Under the pieces are notes generated by a model. It was given only the letters and a program-made list of their open reading frames with translations, was not told the DNA's origin and searched no databases. A program made the translations under genes and the position numbers. Source: Cryptomeria japonica (Eukaryota; Streptophyta; Pinopsida; Cupressales; Cupressaceae). From it: a stretch of 64,000 nucleotides of DNA. Below, piece after piece: positions 22,780 to 34,726 of this stretch (positions are counted from its first letter, which is position 1; each line of letters starts with the position of its first letter). The DNA lies in contig NC_081409.1 in NCBI RefSeq assembly GCF_030272615.1, forward strand, positions 22,818,260 through 22,882,259, given 5' to 3'.

Positions 22780-25700
22780 TTAATTACCATTCGGGGGTGG
22801 TAACTGGTCAAAAATGGATTTATACTTGGTCCAGGCTTCGGTGAGAGCGATAGAGAGGGCATTCTTTACACTGTCCATTAAAGAATTTCGTTCTTGAATA
22901 TGAGCCAATAATGATATTAAGCCATCTAGAGTGCTTCCCTCTTGTGTAGTAGATAAGGAGGTGGCTCAGTTGATCTGTTCTTGGACGGATGAAAGATGGG
23001 AAGGAATAATGTCTGAAGTGTCATTATGTCCATCCGGATCTTGTGTTCTTCATTTCTTAGGTCCAATTGTTGAGCCATGAGCTGTTGTAGCTTTGTATAA
23101 AAATTCTATACTGAATTTGGCTCTGTGGTCAACTTACTTGAGAGATCGGTGATCTCTTTCTCAATTGCCTCTATTTTATTCTTAATGTCTTTAATGAATA
23201 AAGAAAATGTGCAGAGTTTCTGAAATAAATAAAGAATGTGCTTGAGTTGAGGAGTCAACTCAGCAATAAATTTGACAAGTTTAACTTTGCCAATAGCGAT
23301 AGCTTTCTATACCTCTTCTATCATTTTTGCAGTGAGCTCTTTGTCTTTTAGCTTGCTCAAATATTTCAATGCATCTACTCCAGATGTCTCTATCTTTGTT
23401 AGGAGTTCATCCAGTTGAATGTGGATGGCTGCATCTATTGGTACTATAGCTTCAGGTAGCATATCTATTAAGAGTGCTTTCACCTTCTGAAGTACTTTCT
23501 TTTTCTTTTGAATGGCCATTTGCTTCTCTTGTTCGGCCTTTGCTTTGCATAGTTCACCAAAATCAATGAGTGCTTGCCCATTTAATTTTGATATGTCTAC
23601 ATTGGGCAACACTATTGGTTTTGACAAATCAACTTTAAAACTATACTTTTTCATCTTCTTTTCTTTACCTTTCACCGATGGAACTAAGAAAAGGGCTTGT
23701 GAGGCTTGATGACCCTCGGTAGGTTGCTCGGTAGAGGAAACACTTTGATTGGTTTCTTTAGCCTTTGTAGAGTCCTTTGGTGTCTCGGTACTTGGTGTCT
23801 CAGTTTCAACATTTGTAGTGCTAGAAGGTGCTTCAGATGTTTGTTCTTGAGTAGTACCTTCTCTTGTTGTAGACTTGTGACCTTCGGTGCCTTGCTTCGT
23901 GTCATGAGGGATTTCGGTTGAGACAGGTTGCTTGACCGGTGGATAAGGCTGAACTTGTTCCAAGATTGATTCACTAGATACGAGTTTTGCATATGCATTG
24001 CCTTCTATCATTTCCTGTTTTGGTGCCTTTGTATCCATGACATCTTCATCTATTTGAATGGTGTCAGCAGGGTCTCGTTCAGTAACATCAGGATCTTGCT
24101 TGGTGACATCAACAATTTCAACTGTAGCTTGCTCACCGACATCCTTGACTTTAGAGATTTCCTACCACTTTTCTTTTGTCTCATTTTCCACTTCAATATA
24201 CAACCCATTCATTAGTTTTAAGTCTCTCTGCTTGACAAGAAACTTTGAGTTGTAGTTTGTCAGATGTTCCTTTATTTCAGCTACTGACATATCAGGAAAT
24301 AGATGAACCAGATTTCTCTCTCTAATTTGTTTCTCTGAGTCCATTGCATACTTCCACCTATTATCAATATGCAAGTAAAGTTCATTCGGAAGTGACTTAG
24401 CTAGTTCCAATGGAGCTAACCGGAATTTTAGAAGCGTGCAGATGACAGCTTCTTCAATTTGTTTCTTCTCATCATTATTCCTGGTTTCATACTTGACATA
24501 TCTAAATGATCCAAATCCTCCATATTCTTTTAGATTAGCACATAAGTTTTCAACACTATGTATATTTTCCTTCTTGCTCTTCACAATCTGGAATTTGCTT
24601 GCATCCTTTGATTTGGTATCACTAGACTCTTTTGCCAAAATGAGTCTCCGAGTAGATTTCTTGTATGTCTTTGTTACCTTGGGAATAGTAACACTTTTTG
24701 TTTTCTTACTCGGTGAGGCTACAGATGCTCTAGTGTTAGGTCACTTTGGAGGTGGAGTCGGCGAGGCCTTTGATGTGTCCTGTTTCTTTCTCTTCAACAC
24801 TTTTCCCTTAGGCAATTCAGTGCTCAATGTTATTGTTGCCTCTTGGGCTTCAGATTCCTCTTCGGTAATGGCAATGGTGCCTTTGATAGGTGTAGAAGAA
24901 GAGCTTTCTCCGAATTTCTCTGACAATTCCTTTATCATTTTTGTTGCCTTCCTTGTAGCTTTGGGTACCACAATGTTCATCTTTACCTTTTCCTTTACTT
25001 CCTCATAGGTTCCATACCTTAGCTCAGTAGCATGTCTTGGAAATATAAGAAATGCATCAATTTGTTGTTGTGTGATCTCAAAATCAATTTCGTAACTCAT
25101 TGGTGACAAAGATTGAGTCCTAGGTTCCACAACATTCACATGACAGTTGGTGTCAACTTCAAAACATATATCATTTTTGTATTTCTCCACTAGCTGGGGT
25201 GGAATCCTATATTTGTTATGCATTTTCTCTTGAAATTTACTAAAGTAGTCATCCATAATATCATTGAAATTATCACCTAACTTCTTGATGAAGTCATTTA
25301 TCTGATGGGTTATTGGTCCGTGTAGTTCACAAACAACTTTACCAACTGATGGAAACAATTTTTCAAAATAGAAAAACATGCATACCAGTAATGATCCAAG
25401 CTTTAGAGTATTAGCCGAGTTGTTCTTCTTCGGCTTCCTGATGGTGTTCAGATTTTCAAATAGGTTCTTCAGCAACACCTCACATAGATCAATTTTCATT
25501 CCCTTATTCACAATTTTGTAAACCAGGTCTACTGCTGCACAGGGTACACTTTTTCCCTTGTCGACTGGAAGAAACAGTAACCCATTACTCTAATGGTAAA
25601 TTTTAGTTCTTCATCTGTGACATTGTTTAATTTTAATCCTCTACAATCTGATTCCACTTCGGTTAAAGTGATCAATTCCTTCTGTGATATCATCTTTTAG

Positions 25701-26137
25701 GCTCGGGCATGATCATAAATGGGGTAATCGAAAATCAGATGAATGATTTCCTTGGTAATCTTAAATGGTTGCTCTTCTAGCCACATGAAATCATCATGAA
25801 CTCTGCTTAGAAAAAACTTGACCCACTGGGGTTTGAACACACGAGGATAGGTTAGGGCTTCAGGTAATCCCTTGATCTTGATGTGCTCATACTTGTTGTT
25901 CAATTTACCATCGATGCACAACTCATCATAGGTGTCTTTAATTTCAACATGGTCAAGTTCTTCAACACGACATTTGGTGAAGAATCTAACATCCTCGACT
26001 AACAACACTCTATCCGGGATGAGTGAAAAGACAGTTTTGTCATCCGGTTCAGATGCAACTTTGGGAGTCAAAGAGTATTTTAGTGAATGCTTCTCTACAT
26101 TCTTGATAACTATGGAATCTTGGATCTTGGGTGCCAT
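22780..26137 (-). pseudogene. Element E ORF2, large protein of unknown function
   Basis: Starts at MAPKIQDSIVIKN (ATG 26137). The N-terminal region includes VHDDFMWLEEQPFKITKEII, a predicted globular segment. A frameshift near 25575 moves the reading, which continues with VDLVYKIVNKGMKIDLCEVL and VCMFFYFEKLF. A Lys/Ser/Thr/Pro-rich linker (about 24750-24650 and 24030-23650) follows, then a charged helical C-terminus with KLNGQALIDFGELCKAKAEQ. The last codons (PPPNGN, stop at 22780) need another shift. Total is about 1100 residues. There is no enzyme motif. The layout (globular N-terminus, charged linker, helical tail) resembles the K ORF, and short hydrophobic motifs look alike. Function unknown. 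Confidence 0.7.
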
Positions 26138-26484
26138 TGTAGATTTCAGATAAAAAGCTAACAAAGAATCCTTAGGGTTTCACGATTTTCAAACAACAGA
26201 CGCTTTATACTTAGCAGATAATGAAAACTAGATAAGATTGGTAAATTAGCTTAACAATGCATTGGGATTGATGTAAATACCTTGAATTTTCTTTGTAGGA
26301 GGTTTTGATCGCCTTGGATTCACTTTGCTATGCTCTCTCAAAAACTTGGTAAGTTGAAAATGACCGCGAAAATACTTTTAAGTACACCATATGCCTTATC
26401 GGGCTCTGTGCGGGTTAGGTCAAAAAAATTAAATGCACTCAGTTCCACTTTTTTTTGCTTTAACTGAGTAGCCAAACTTCCTTC

Positions 26485-26562
26485 ATTCACCGACTTGACA
26501 GGTTTCCTATATTCACCGACTTGACAGTTTTCCTGTATTCACCGACTTGACAGTTTTCCTGT
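26485..26562. repeat. 26-bp tandem repeat, three copies, upstream of E ORF2
   Basis: Units at 26485, 26511 and 26537, each starting ATTCACCGACTTGACAG. It lies between ORF1 and ORF2 of element E. Confidence 0.88.
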
Positions 26563-26703
26563 ATTGTGCTTCAAAAGACCTTGATAGAATTTCAAACTTA
26601 CTAATACATCTTTGATTATGCAGATTTGAATTAAGTACATGATAAAATAGGAACTGTTAAGATTTAACCTTGAGAGAATGCAATCCCTTCATACCTTTAC
26701 CGA

Positions 26704-27230
26704 TTAATTTGGAATAGGTGCACTTAACTTGGTAGGTAAGGTGCTTTCTTCATTTGACACAATTTCCTTCTTTTTCCAAATCATCTTTAATTTTTCTTTT
26801 ATTTCTTCAGTGTCTTTTCTTGGTTGATCTCTGCAATCTCCAGCTAAGTGTCCAACTTTGTGACAATGAAAACATGCCATACCAGGATTTCTCCATGACC
26901 TTCGATTGTTCATTCTAAACCTTATAAAATAGATGGCACTTATATGTCCATATCTTCCACAACATTCACACCATATCCTTGTATTGTAATCCCATGGTAC
27001 TGTAGAATACTGTCAGTAAGGATGTGTGTGAGTTTGGTAACCTCTAGCATTTGCTCGGTGTCCAAACCACATATAGTTCTTTTGCTTAAGCCAGCACTTC
27101 TCGGTACTATGTCCATATCTATTGTAGTTTTTAGAAAATCCTTTGAATTTTTCCTTCTGATAATTGTTAACAGACTTTGTCCTACATTGATTAGATGTGT
27201 GACCATATTTATTGCACTTGTAACAATAAC
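26704..27230 (-). pseudogene. Element E ORF1, C-terminal part: CCHC zinc-knuckle array
   Basis: Read on the minus strand from the D insertion: GYCYKCNKYGHTSNQC (intact CX2CX4HX4C), then RYGHSTEKC (only the second half intact), CECCGRYGHI (last Cys lost) and CFHCHKVGHLAGDC (intact). A lysine/glutamate-rich tail ends at a stop at 26704. One TGA interrupts near 27020. The first knuckle of the series lies across D at about 34760. Nucleic-acid binding is the family role of such knuckles, and a run of about five in one protein exceeds the one or two usual for gag. Confidence 0.85.
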
Positions 27231-27235
27231 CTTTA

Positions 27236-28766
27236 TGTTAGCATTTGGCATTATAACAGACAATGAAAAATTGTTGGCATTTCAATAAGGATATTGAGAA
27301 GGTTGTTGATGATTATGGATATAACAGATTAAGGATGTTTACTGTCTTGATATTATTATTTTGTCATTGATGTCAAGAAATTGATTTTCTAATTCAGTAT
27401 GATGTTGCCATATCTTGAGAAGTATGATTTAAAGAGTATAAAGATGTCGGTAAAAGACACAGAAAGATTATGATGAATAAGAGGATGAATAAGGTATTCA
27501 AAGGGAAACTATTACTGAGTCAAACAATGATGAGATCATGTTGTTTAGATTGTTTTAACATCATACATATGTTGTAAATTGTAAGGTTAATACTATACTA
27601 TGTTACCAAGCAAAGAACCTAGTCGGTAAACCCTAAGGTTATCACTATTAGTTAATGAAGGTAGAATATCTACCGAGTGAAGTTTAGTATTTATCGAGTT
27701 GTAACCGAGTTGTTACCGAGTTGTAACCGAGCTATAACAGAATACATTAAATGGTTACATGTGATATTTAATGAAGGAAGCTGATGAGCTGGAACTGATT
27801 AAATGATTGGTATGCCACGCATGAAGTTTGTTTATGAATCTATGGCAAAGGAAAATTGGCATGAAGATCTACAGCTCAGATTGAACCGTAAAACCCTAGC
27901 ACTAGTTCCAAGAAATGTATGCAAGTTTCGAGGCAGGGTAAAACGTTTTCATATCGAAAGATGCATTGAACCTGGACAAGTTTGAAGATCTAATGGCTAT
28001 GATTGATCATGGGAAATGTGATGAAGGAGATTAAGTGGTTATCTAATTGTTTATAAATAGGGAACTATTGATAAACAATGTATGTGGGCAAGTGTATGCA
28101 TAGGGATGCTACATAGTGATTACCAAGCACAGAAGCTTGAAGACCTATTTGAATAACAGAGTATAGAAGCCCAGCAGATGGACAAGATTAGTTCTATGTC
28201 TAGATTGTATTGAACAAATAAGAATCTGCTTTAGCATTTTAGATGTGAAGTTGCAGATAGATTTTTATTACTATTATTTTGTGAAAGTGACAGAAAATAT
28301 CTTAACCGAGTGGACTTAATAGTCTTATTTGTAAAACCCTCTAGCAAGGTGATATTCTGATTAAGTGTTTGAAATCCTTTAACAAGGTCACTTCTAACAA
28401 GGTTAAGATCCTAATAGATCTAAGGGAAATCCCTTAACCGGGTCACATCTAGAAATGTGTTTGTAATCTTTAACAAGATTTGCTTTTAACTGAACATACT
28501 CTAGAAGAGTATATTTCTTAGTGGGTCAGAAATCCCACAGTGGTTTTTCCCTATTTGGTTTTCCACGTTAAATCTAGTGTTATGAGGTTTATGATGTTTA
28601 TATGCTTTTGAGTTTGCATGTTTAGCAATTTTGGTTATATTACTGAAATATATGTTACAGAGGTTGAATCTGATGTTTTTATGGAAGGTTAAGTTTGTAT
28701 GATTCACCCCCCCTCTCATCTTGTTAGCTATTGGATCTGTACTTACATTAAGTATTAGAACTATCA
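27236..28766 (+). repeat. Element D 5' LTR
   Basis: 1531 bp, TGTTAGCATTTG ... GAACTATCA. It carries CACAGTGGTTTTTCCC and the complementary CCCCCCTCTCATC run near its end, and one copy of the 23-bp repeat (27616-27638). Confidence 0.94.
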
Positions 28767-28768
28767 AT

Positions 28769-28780
28769 TGTTATCAGATC
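28769..28780 (+). promoter_or_regulatory. Element D primer-binding site (mutated)
   Basis: TGTTATCAGATC, 2 bp after the LTR, differs at two positions from TGGTATCAGAGC, which C retains. Confidence 0.8.
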
Positions 28781-28830
28781 TTCGGACTCCGGAAGAAAAG
28801 TTTAAAGGAACTTGAGTTAAAGATCCAAAG

Positions 28831-29760
28831 ATGTATAAGAGGGATGCACGGAAGCTGAACAAGTCAAGTTTCTCTACATGGCAAAAAAGGATGAAGCTGC
28901 ACCTATCAGGAGTTGGAGAATATGTTGTATATTATCTAGAGAATGATTTCATCACACTGAGCACCTATCCATTGACTATGGAAGAGGTAAAGGCAAAGCA
29001 AGAACATATTCAAGCAATGATTGAAATAACACCTGCATTGACCGATTCAAAGTTTAATGATCTAGAAGGCTACAATGATGCAAAGGCTATGTGGAATAAG
29101 CTCATATCAGTATACGGAGGAGATGAACATGTTCAAAGAGCAAAAGTAGATAGTCTAAGAGGACAACTTGAATCTATGAGGATGAATGAGGTGAGAATAT
29201 AACTCAGTACAATACAAGACTAAAGGAGATTGTCAATCAAAGAAAAAGCAGTGGGTGTAACTATTGAAGAAAAGGATATAACAAGTAAGTTGTTAAGAAC
29301 CCTTCTACCAGCTTATGCAATCCGAGTCTCTACAATAAATGAATTGAGGTCTGTACCTAATATGCCAGTTTCTTTAGATGCTACTATTGGTAAGCTACAT
29401 GCATTTGAGTTAAGTAACTTTGATAACAGTGGATCTTCGGTAAATAAAGTTGAATCTACATTTAGTTCTTTTCATCTTGATGAATCTAATGATTAGAATG
29501 AAAGAAAGTATAAGTACTCTGAAGGAGATCACAGTGGAGCAAGTGAAAGATTTCGCAAGATCATGGAGGAAGTACACAAACTGTATGAGGAAATCAAAAA
29601 GCAAGAAGAGTTTGAAGCACTATTAGCCAAAAGGTTACCAAGAGGCAAAGGTAAGTACAAAGGAAAACTACCTTTGAAATGTTTCAATTGTGATAAGATA
29701 GGACATATGGCTTCTAACTATCCTGACAAAGATTCTACTAAAAAGAGAGATTATCGAGAT
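28831..29760 (+). pseudogene. Element D gag
   Basis: MYKRDARKLNKSSFSTWQKR start, same core as C gag. Compared with C, one base is lost near 29190 and the frame is restored by about 29240, so a short stretch is out of frame with stops between. Another stop lies near 29495. The knuckle CFNCDKIGHMASNY (about 29680-29720) has its last Cys changed to Tyr, which should abolish zinc binding. Confidence 0.9.
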
Positions 29761-31490
29761 GATAGACGGAAAGATAATCATTACAGAGGACATCGAGACT
29801 TCAGAAGAAGAGATAGAAAGGCATGCTTAATAGCTGATGAGGAATCCAATGATGATAAATCAGAAGAAACTGATATAGAGGAAGTAGTTTATGTGGCTAT
29901 CAAAGATGGATCAGATGAAGAAAGGTATGAAGAAAAAGCCCTAATATCTCACATAAATACTAATGATTCTTGGATCATAGATAGTGGATGCTCACATCAT
30001 ATGATAGGAGATAAACACAAGTTTGTTATATTAGAAGATTATGATGGAGGCTATGTTAGATTTGGTAATGATGCACCATGTCCGGTGAAAGGTAAATGAT
30101 CTATAACACTTCTTGACAATGCAAGATGCAATGATGTTTATTGAGTTGAAGGTTTGAAATACAATTTGTTGAGTGTAGCACAACTACGCAACACAGGTTA
30201 CCGAATAGAATTTTAGAAAGGAATTGTCAAAGTTCATGACAAGAATGGAAAGTTAGCTGCTACCGGGACACAAACAAAAGGTAACACATTTCACCTTGAC
30301 TCAACTCATAACAAGTGTTTGTATGCAAAGATAGATGATACCTGGTTATGGCATAAAAGGTTTTGTCATGTAAATTTTGATAATCTGATCAAAATAAGTA
30401 AGAAGCACCGAGTAAGAGGTCTACCGAGTCTTGAAAAACCTGAGAATGCTATGTGTCGAGGATACCAGATGGGTAAGATGACAAGATCAAGCTTTACAAG
30501 TAAGTCTTACACTTCTAAGGGAATTTTAGATCTAGTGCACACTGATCTTTGCGGTCCTATGAAAGTTAAAAGTTATTATGGTGATAAATATTTCATATTA
30601 TTTGTGGATGACTATTCAAGGATGATGTCAGTAATGTTTTTAAAAGATAAATCAGAAGCTTTTCAAATGTTTAAATGGTACAAGGCAAGAGTTGAAAATG
30701 AAATAGGAAGACAACTGAAATGTCTTAGATCAAATAGAGGAGGAGAGTTCACATCTGATGAATTCAACTTATTCTGCAATGATCATGGTATTAAAAGACA
30801 AGTCTCTGCACCGAGAACTCCACAGCAGAATGGAATAGCTAAGAGAAGAAACAGATCTATTGTGGATTGTGCGAGAACACTGATGATTGAAATGAAAGTG
30901 CCACAAACATTTTGGAGAGAAGCAATAAGCACAGCAGTTTACACCTTGAACCACGTACAATTGAAGAAAGGTACTTTGAAGACACCATATGAAATCTGGT
31001 ATGATAAGAAACCTAATGTAAGTTATTTTAAAATATTTGGAAGTAGATGCTATGTTCATAAAGATGATAGAAATAGCAAGTTTGATCAGAAAAGTGAAGA
31101 AGGAACATTTATAGGTTATTCTTCAAGAAGCAAAGCATTTAAATGTCTAATCAAATCATCTAACAAAATGGTAGAAAGTGCAAATGTGAAAATTGATGAA
31201 TTTGCAGAAAGAAATGATGAAGGAAATTCCAAAGAACTAGAAGACTATGATGAATTTGTCTATGTTCAACCGACAAGTCTTACCGAGAAGACTGTTGAAG
31301 AAAATGAAGAGAATACTCAGTTACCAAGTGATGAAGAAGATCATATAGAGCCTACTGAGCCTGTATTAGCTAAGTATGTTAGAAGACACCATGCACCAAG
31401 TCAGATTATAGGAGATAAGGATGATCCAATGATGACAAGGAACAAACTGAGACAGAACACATGTTTGATATCTGAATTTGAACCGAGAAT
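29761..31490 (+). pseudogene. Element D protease and integrase, catalytic residues lost
   Basis: Protease SWIIDSGCSHHMIG near 29968-30010. After stops around 30097-30215, WLWHKRFCHVNF and the integrase core follow in one long open stretch from 30319. HTDLCGP keeps the first Asp, but the second catalytic site reads RSNRGGEF (Asp to Asn) and the third NGIAKRRNRS (Glu to Lys). Element C keeps RSDRGGEF and NGIAERRNRS. The integrase would therefore be inactive despite the open frame. Confidence 0.88.
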
Positions 31491-32733
31491 AGTGAAAGAG
31501 GCATTTAACAGTGAAGATTGGATAAATGCTATGATAGAAGAGATTGATCAAATCAAGAAGAATGACACATGGACACTAATCCCAAGACCGAAGGACAAAA
31601 AAGTAATCGGTACAAAGTGGATTTTCAGAAACAAGCTAAATGAGAAAGGAGAGGTTATTCTAAACAAAGCAAGACTAGTTTGCAAAGGTTATGCTCAAGA
31701 AGAGGGAATTGATTATGGTGAAACTTTTGCACTTATTGCTAGACTTGAAGGAGTAAGAACATTGTTGGCATATGCTGCATTCAAAAACTTCAAGGTATAT
31801 CAAATGGATGTCAAATCTGCATTTCTGAATGGAATATTAGAAGAAGAAGTTTTTATTGAACAACCTGAAAGATTTGTTGAAGACAATAATAAAGATCAGG
31901 TATGTAAATTGAACAAAGTTTTATATGGTTTGAAAGAAGCACCTAGAGCATGGTATGAAAGATTGCACTCTTATTTGATTAAGATTGGTTTTATAAGGAC
32001 AAGTGAGAACAACAATATGTACATGAAGAATGATGAATCTGCATCTGTAGATGAGACACTTTACCTATCCATGATTGGAAAGCTACAATATGTTGTTCAC
32101 AATAGACCAGACATAGCACATGCAGTAGGTATAGTTGCAAGATTCTCTGCAGATCCCAAGGAAACACACATGACAGCAATCAAAAGAATTTTTAGATACT
32201 TGAAAGGCACATAGGATTATGGCTTAGTATATTAGAAAGGAAATGATTTTGATTTAAAAGTTTATACTGATGCTGATTGGGCAGGCAACATTGATGACAA
32301 AAAAAGCACAAGTGGAGGAGCTTTCTTTTTAGGAGAAAGACTAGTGAGTTGGCTTAACAAGAAACAAGGATGTGTTTCATAGTCAACAGAAGAAGCTGGA
32401 TATGTTGCTGCAACATTGAATTGTACCAACATTGCATGGATCAAACAACTGTTGGAAGGTATAAATGAGAAAGTTACCGAGCTAGTAACTATATTCTGTG
32501 ACAATACTAGTGCCATTAACATTTCAAAAAATCTTGTAATGCACTCTAAGACAAAGCACATCTCTATCAAATATCATTATCTTAGAGAAGAAGCTCAAGA
32601 GAAGAAAGTGGTGTTGGAGTATGTTAGCACAAAGGAACAAATAGCAGATATCTTCACCAAGGCACTACCAAGGGACACTTTTGAATATCTTGAGAGTAAG
32701 TTAGGGGTCCTACCCCTATCTTCTACTCACTGA
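31491..32733 (+). pseudogene. Element D reverse transcriptase (active-site deletion) and RNase H
   Basis: RT motifs GTKWIFRNKL, MDVKSAFLNG and VLYGLKEAPRAWYE are followed by YMKNDESASVDETLY. About 94 codons present in C, including the FVDDI catalytic block, are missing in frame at about 32035. RNase H begins after RPDIAHAVG. It has stops at 32212, 32233 and 32381, then TDADWAGNIDDKKSTSGG, CDNTSAI and HISIKYHYLRE, ending at 32733. Deletion of the RT centre makes it non-functional. Confidence 0.9.
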
Positions 32734-32973
32734 CCGAGTTCGGTGAAAGCATCAATCCGATGACTCTATCGAATATCTTTTAGGAGTTGATGTTGATTTA
32801 CACACTTTAGGATGTTTTCTAAAGGTGTACAGGAAATATTACATGAAACAATACAAGGAACAGGAATTGAAGACAAAATGCTCTGACTGAGATTGAATTG
32901 ACACATTACAGCAGGAATTCACTTCATACATGAAGAAATTATGTTTTAGTTCTTTACTTTTTGGCATTGTTGT

Positions 32974-33076
32974 CAAAGGGGGAGAAGACTAATATCGGGG
33001 GAGAAGACTAATATAAGGGAGAAGACAGATTGGAAAGAAGACAGAAAATAGGAGAAGTCTAATGTATGGGGGAGAG
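32974..33076 (+). repeat. Cluster of polypurine-tract-like repeats upstream of D 3' LTR
   Basis: AAAGGGGGAGAAGACTAATA at about 32976 is followed by further GGGGGAGAAGACTAATA, AGGGAGAAGACA, AGGAGAAGTCTAAT and GGGGGAGAGC copies, ending about 75 bp before the true tract. It looks like tandem duplication of the polypurine region. Confidence 0.7.
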
Positions 33077-33149
33077 CATTTCAGCATTTCAGAATCACAA
33101 CAATCCGAATCTTTTTAAGGTCAAATCAATTGGTTTTTCCATCAATGCC

Positions 33150-33163
33150 AAAGGGGGAGAGAT
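33150..33163 (+). promoter_or_regulatory. Element D polypurine tract
   Basis: AAAGGGGGAGAGAT sits directly against the TGTTAGC start of the 3' LTR. Confidence 0.92.
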
Positions 33164-34721
33164 TGTTAGCATTTGACATTATAATAGACAATGGAAGATT
33201 GTTGGCATTTCAATAAGGATATTGAGAAGGTTGTTGATGATTATGGATATAACTGATTAAGGATGTTTACTGTCTTGATATTATTATTTTGTCATTGATG
33301 TCAAGAAATTGATTTTCTAATTCAGTATGATGTTGCCATATCTTGAGAAGTATGATTTAAAGAGTATAAAGATGTTGGTAAAAGACACAGAAAGATTATG
33401 ATGAATAAGAGGATGAATAAGGTATTCAAAGGGCAACTATTACCGAGTTAGACAATGATGAGATCATGATGTTTAGATTGTTTTAACATCATACATATGT
33501 TGTAAATTGTAAGGTTAATACTATACTATGTTACCAAGCAAAGAACCTAGTCGGTAAACCCTAAGGAACCTAGTCGGTAAACCCTAAGGTTATCGCTATC
33601 AGTTAATGAAGGCAGAATGTCTACCGAGTGAAGTTTAGTATTTACCGAGTTGTAAACAAGTTGTTACCGAGTTGTAACGCAGCTATAATAGAATACATTA
33701 AATGGTTACATGCGATATTTAATGAAGGAAGCTGATGAGCTGGAACTGATTAAATGATTGGTATGTCGCGTATGAAGTTTGTTAATGAATCTATGGCAAA
33801 GGAAAATCGGCATGAAGATCTACAGCTCAGATTGAACCACAAAACCCTAGCACAAGTTCCAAGAAATGTATGCAAATTCTGAGGTAGGGTAAAACGTTTT
33901 CAGATCGAAAGATGCATTGAACCTGGACAAGTTTGAAGATCTGATGGCTATGATTGATCATGGGAAATGTGATCAAGGAGATTAAGCGGTTAGCTAATTG
34001 TTTATAAATAGGGAACTGTTGATAAACAATGTATGCGGGCAAGTGTATGCACAGGGATGCTACGTAGTGATTACCAAGCATAGAAGCTTGAAGACCTGTT
34101 TGAATAACAAAGTATAGAAACCCAACAGATGGACAAGATTAGTTCTATGTCTAGATTGTATTGAACAAATAAGAATCTACTTTAGCATTTTAGATGTGAA
34201 GTTGCAGATAGATTTTTATTACTGTTATTTTGTGAAAGTGATAGAAAATCTCTTAACCGAGTGGACTTAACAGTCTTATTTGTAAAACCCTCTAGCAAGG
34301 TGACATTCTGATTGAGTGTTTGAAATCCTTTAACAAGGTCACTTCTAACAAGGTGAAGATCCTAACAGATCTGAGGGAAATCCCTTAACCGGGTCACATC
34401 TAGCAATGTGTTTGTAATCTTTAATAGATTTGCTTTTAGCCGAGTGTACTCTAGAAGAGTATATTTCTTAGTGGGTCTGAAATCCCACAGTGGTTTTTTC
34501 CTATTTGGGTTTCCACGTTAAATCTGGTGTTATGAGGTTTATGATGTTTATATGATTTTGAGTTTGCATGTTTAGCAGTTTTGGTTATATTACTGAAATA
34601 TATGTTACCGAGGTTGAATCTGATGTTTTTATGGAAGATTAAGTTTGTATGATTCACCCGCCCCCCCCTCTCATCTTGTTGGCTATTGGATCTTTACTTA
34701 CATTAAGTATCAGAACTATCA
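33164..34721 (+). repeat. Element D 3' LTR
   Basis: 1558 bp, slightly longer than the 5' LTR, mostly because it has two copies of the 23-bp repeat (33544-33589). Same ends as the 5' LTR. Confidence 0.94.
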
Positions 34722-34726
34722 CTTTA

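Larger units (their letters stand above)
27236..34721 (+). mobile_element. Element D: Ty1/Copia retrotransposon inserted in E
   Basis: A plus-strand sibling of C. LTRs lie at 27236-28766 and 33164-34721, with exact target duplication CTTTA (27231-27235, 34722-34726). All coding lies in one frame: gag, protease, integrase, RT with a catalytic-block deletion, RNase H. It interrupts ORF1 of element E between two zinc knuckles. Several stops and lost catalytic residues make it inactive. Confidence 0.95.

Noticed and set aside
23512..23921. Plus-strand Cys/Phe/Leu-rich frames opposite E ORF2
   Set aside because: Shadows of the Lys/Glu/Thr-rich minus-strand coding.
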